DNA from: a virus
Strand: one strand, 5' to 3'
Virus record (IMG/VR): IMGVR_UViG_3300040946_000233
Span: 1-21,288 of that record
DNA: 21,288 nucleotides
Both the position numbers and the translations under genes were made by a program. This document shows, one piece after another, positions 20,616 through 21,288 of this stretch. The first letter of the stretch is position 1; every line of letters starts with the position of its first letter. A model generated the notes under the pieces. It was not told the origin of the DNA and searched no databases. It worked only from the letters and a program-made list of their open reading frames with translations.

Positions 20616-21288
20616 ATGGCAGCAGCCGGACTAGTTCCCCTCTTTGAACAAGCGGGCAAGGGCCCGCAGATCGTTCCTTATCAGGAGCAGCAGATCCGCC
20701 AGGCGCAACTCGGCGCGGCTCAGCAGGAACAGCAGGCGAACCAACTCAAGCTTCAGGAGACGCAGCGCCAGCTCGGAGAGTACAACACCATCCGAAATTA
20801 CGTGGCGCAGAACGGGGGTGATTACGAGGCGGCAGTAGCGCCCGGTTCGCCGCTGCTTTCGCAGATTTCGCCGGATACGGCGCTCTCCATCCAGCAGAGC
20901 ATCTCGAAGAACAAGGAGACGGCGGCAACAACGCAGAAATCGCTCGCTGATGCCCATAAAGCGCAATTGGATGCAGAAGCGGCAGCGCAAAAGGCGATTG
21001 CCGATCACACCGACCATTTGGCGGGCGTGGCGAAATCTCTTCTTGACGTGAATGCTCCGCCTGCGGCAGTCCTCGCGGCGTTCGATCAAGACGCCAAGCT
21101 TACGCATCCGCCGGACCATCCTAATGGGACGCCGGGGCAACCCGACCCAATGTACGCGCAGATAAGTCAGGCCATCCAGCAGGACCCCACCAAGGCTCAG
21201 CCGCTGCTGAATCAGATCATGATGTCGGCATCCCCGGCGCTCAAGAGCAAATGGGCTGAGGAAGCCGATAAGGCCGCGACACGCCAGC
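20616..21288 (+). CDS. Ejection/internal virion protein, N-terminal part (runs off the window)
   Basis: ATG at 20616 opens a frame that stays open to the window end (224 codons). The product is Gln/Ala/Lys-rich and almost all helical: a Gln-rich coiled-coil-like stretch (residues about 20-60), a helix with ALSIQQSISKNKE, another long Ala/Lys/Asp helix (about 115-145), and a Pro-rich linker with HPPDHPNGTPGQPDP. Composition and place directly after a P22 gp7/gp20-type protein suggest a second ejection protein (P22 order gp7, gp20, gp16). The rest of the protein, and so any enzymatic domain, lies beyond the window. Confidence 0.6.
   Translation, partial: MAAAGLVPLFEQAGKGPQIVPYQEQQIRQAQLGAAQQEQQANQLKLQETQRQLGEYNTIRNYVAQNGGDYEAAVAPGSPLLSQISPDTALSIQQSISKNKETAATTQKSLADAHKAQLDAEAAAQKAIADHTDHLAGVAKSLLDVNAPPAAVLAAFDQDAKLTHPPDHPNGTPGQPDPMYAQISQAIQQDPTKAQPLLNQIMMSASPALKSKWAEEADKAATRQ

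Noticed and set aside
1-21288. CRISPR array, tRNA or rRNA genes, integrase or attachment sites
   Set aside because: No regularly spaced direct repeats, cloverleaf-like stretch, recombinase frame or paired att-like repeat was seen on reading both strands.

Overview
This window reads as most of the virion-structure region of a short-tailed phage related to Salmonella phage P22. Genes on the + strand run in the order portal (2014-4152), scaffold (4218-5177), major coat (5203-6465), gp4-like adaptor (7280-8086), a second gp4-like adaptor (9850-10548), gp10-like tail stabiliser (10750-12282), tail/receptor-binding proteins (12915-19314), and two ejection-type proteins (19327-20388 and 20616 to the end). 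No integrase, terminase, DNA polymerase, rRNA or tRNA is visible, so whether it comes from a free virus, a prophage or a metagenomic viral contig cannot be decided here. The DNA looks moderately GC-rich. Several products begin with Sec signal peptides ending in forms such as ALGQ or AFSQ, which would suit an Acidobacteria-like (e.g. Solibacter-type) host. That host guess is inference only.

Region 1 (1-2013) is a tightly packed run of very small genes before the portal. It opens with the C-terminal part of a GroES-like co-chaperonin. Next come a small hypothetical, a sigma70-type promoter (419-446), a His/Lys-rich 68-residue protein, an Ig-like (Big2-type) protein, a one-membrane-span peptide and several basic phage peptides. 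Most are joined by ATGA/GTGA/TTGA overlaps.

Region 2 (2014-12282) is the head and head-completion block. Scaffold and coat have their own sigma70-like promoter with a perfect palindrome in its spacer and a perfect hairpin that abuts the scaffold start codon. The two gp4-like adaptor genes are separated by an inserted cassette: a zinc-ribbon-like protein, two proteins with signal peptides and a 26-residue lipoprotein-like peptide. Another signal-peptide protein follows the coat gene.

Region 3 (10343-12852, minus strand) holds antisense genes placed like morons. One is a candidate overlapping the end of the second adaptor. The other two form a translationally coupled pair: a DUF3467 protein and a 127-residue protein overlapping the end of the gp10-like gene. 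The 127-residue gene and the gp10-like gene share an exact 46-bp inverted repeat (11351-11396 and 12351-12396) read in the same frame in both, the geometry of an invertible coding segment.

Region 4 (12915-21288) is the tail and ejection block: two common small virion proteins, a 1019-residue mosaic tail protein, a receptor-binding-like protein containing a T9 tract, a 27-residue membrane peptide, a repeat-ended tail protein and the ejection proteins.

Many non-overlapping genes lack a Shine-Dalgarno sequence and instead carry a TAnnnT box 5-7 bases before ATG. This would place transcription starts at or next to the start codon (leaderless mRNAs). This layout, the inverted repeat and the export-signal cassette are the most unusual things seen.
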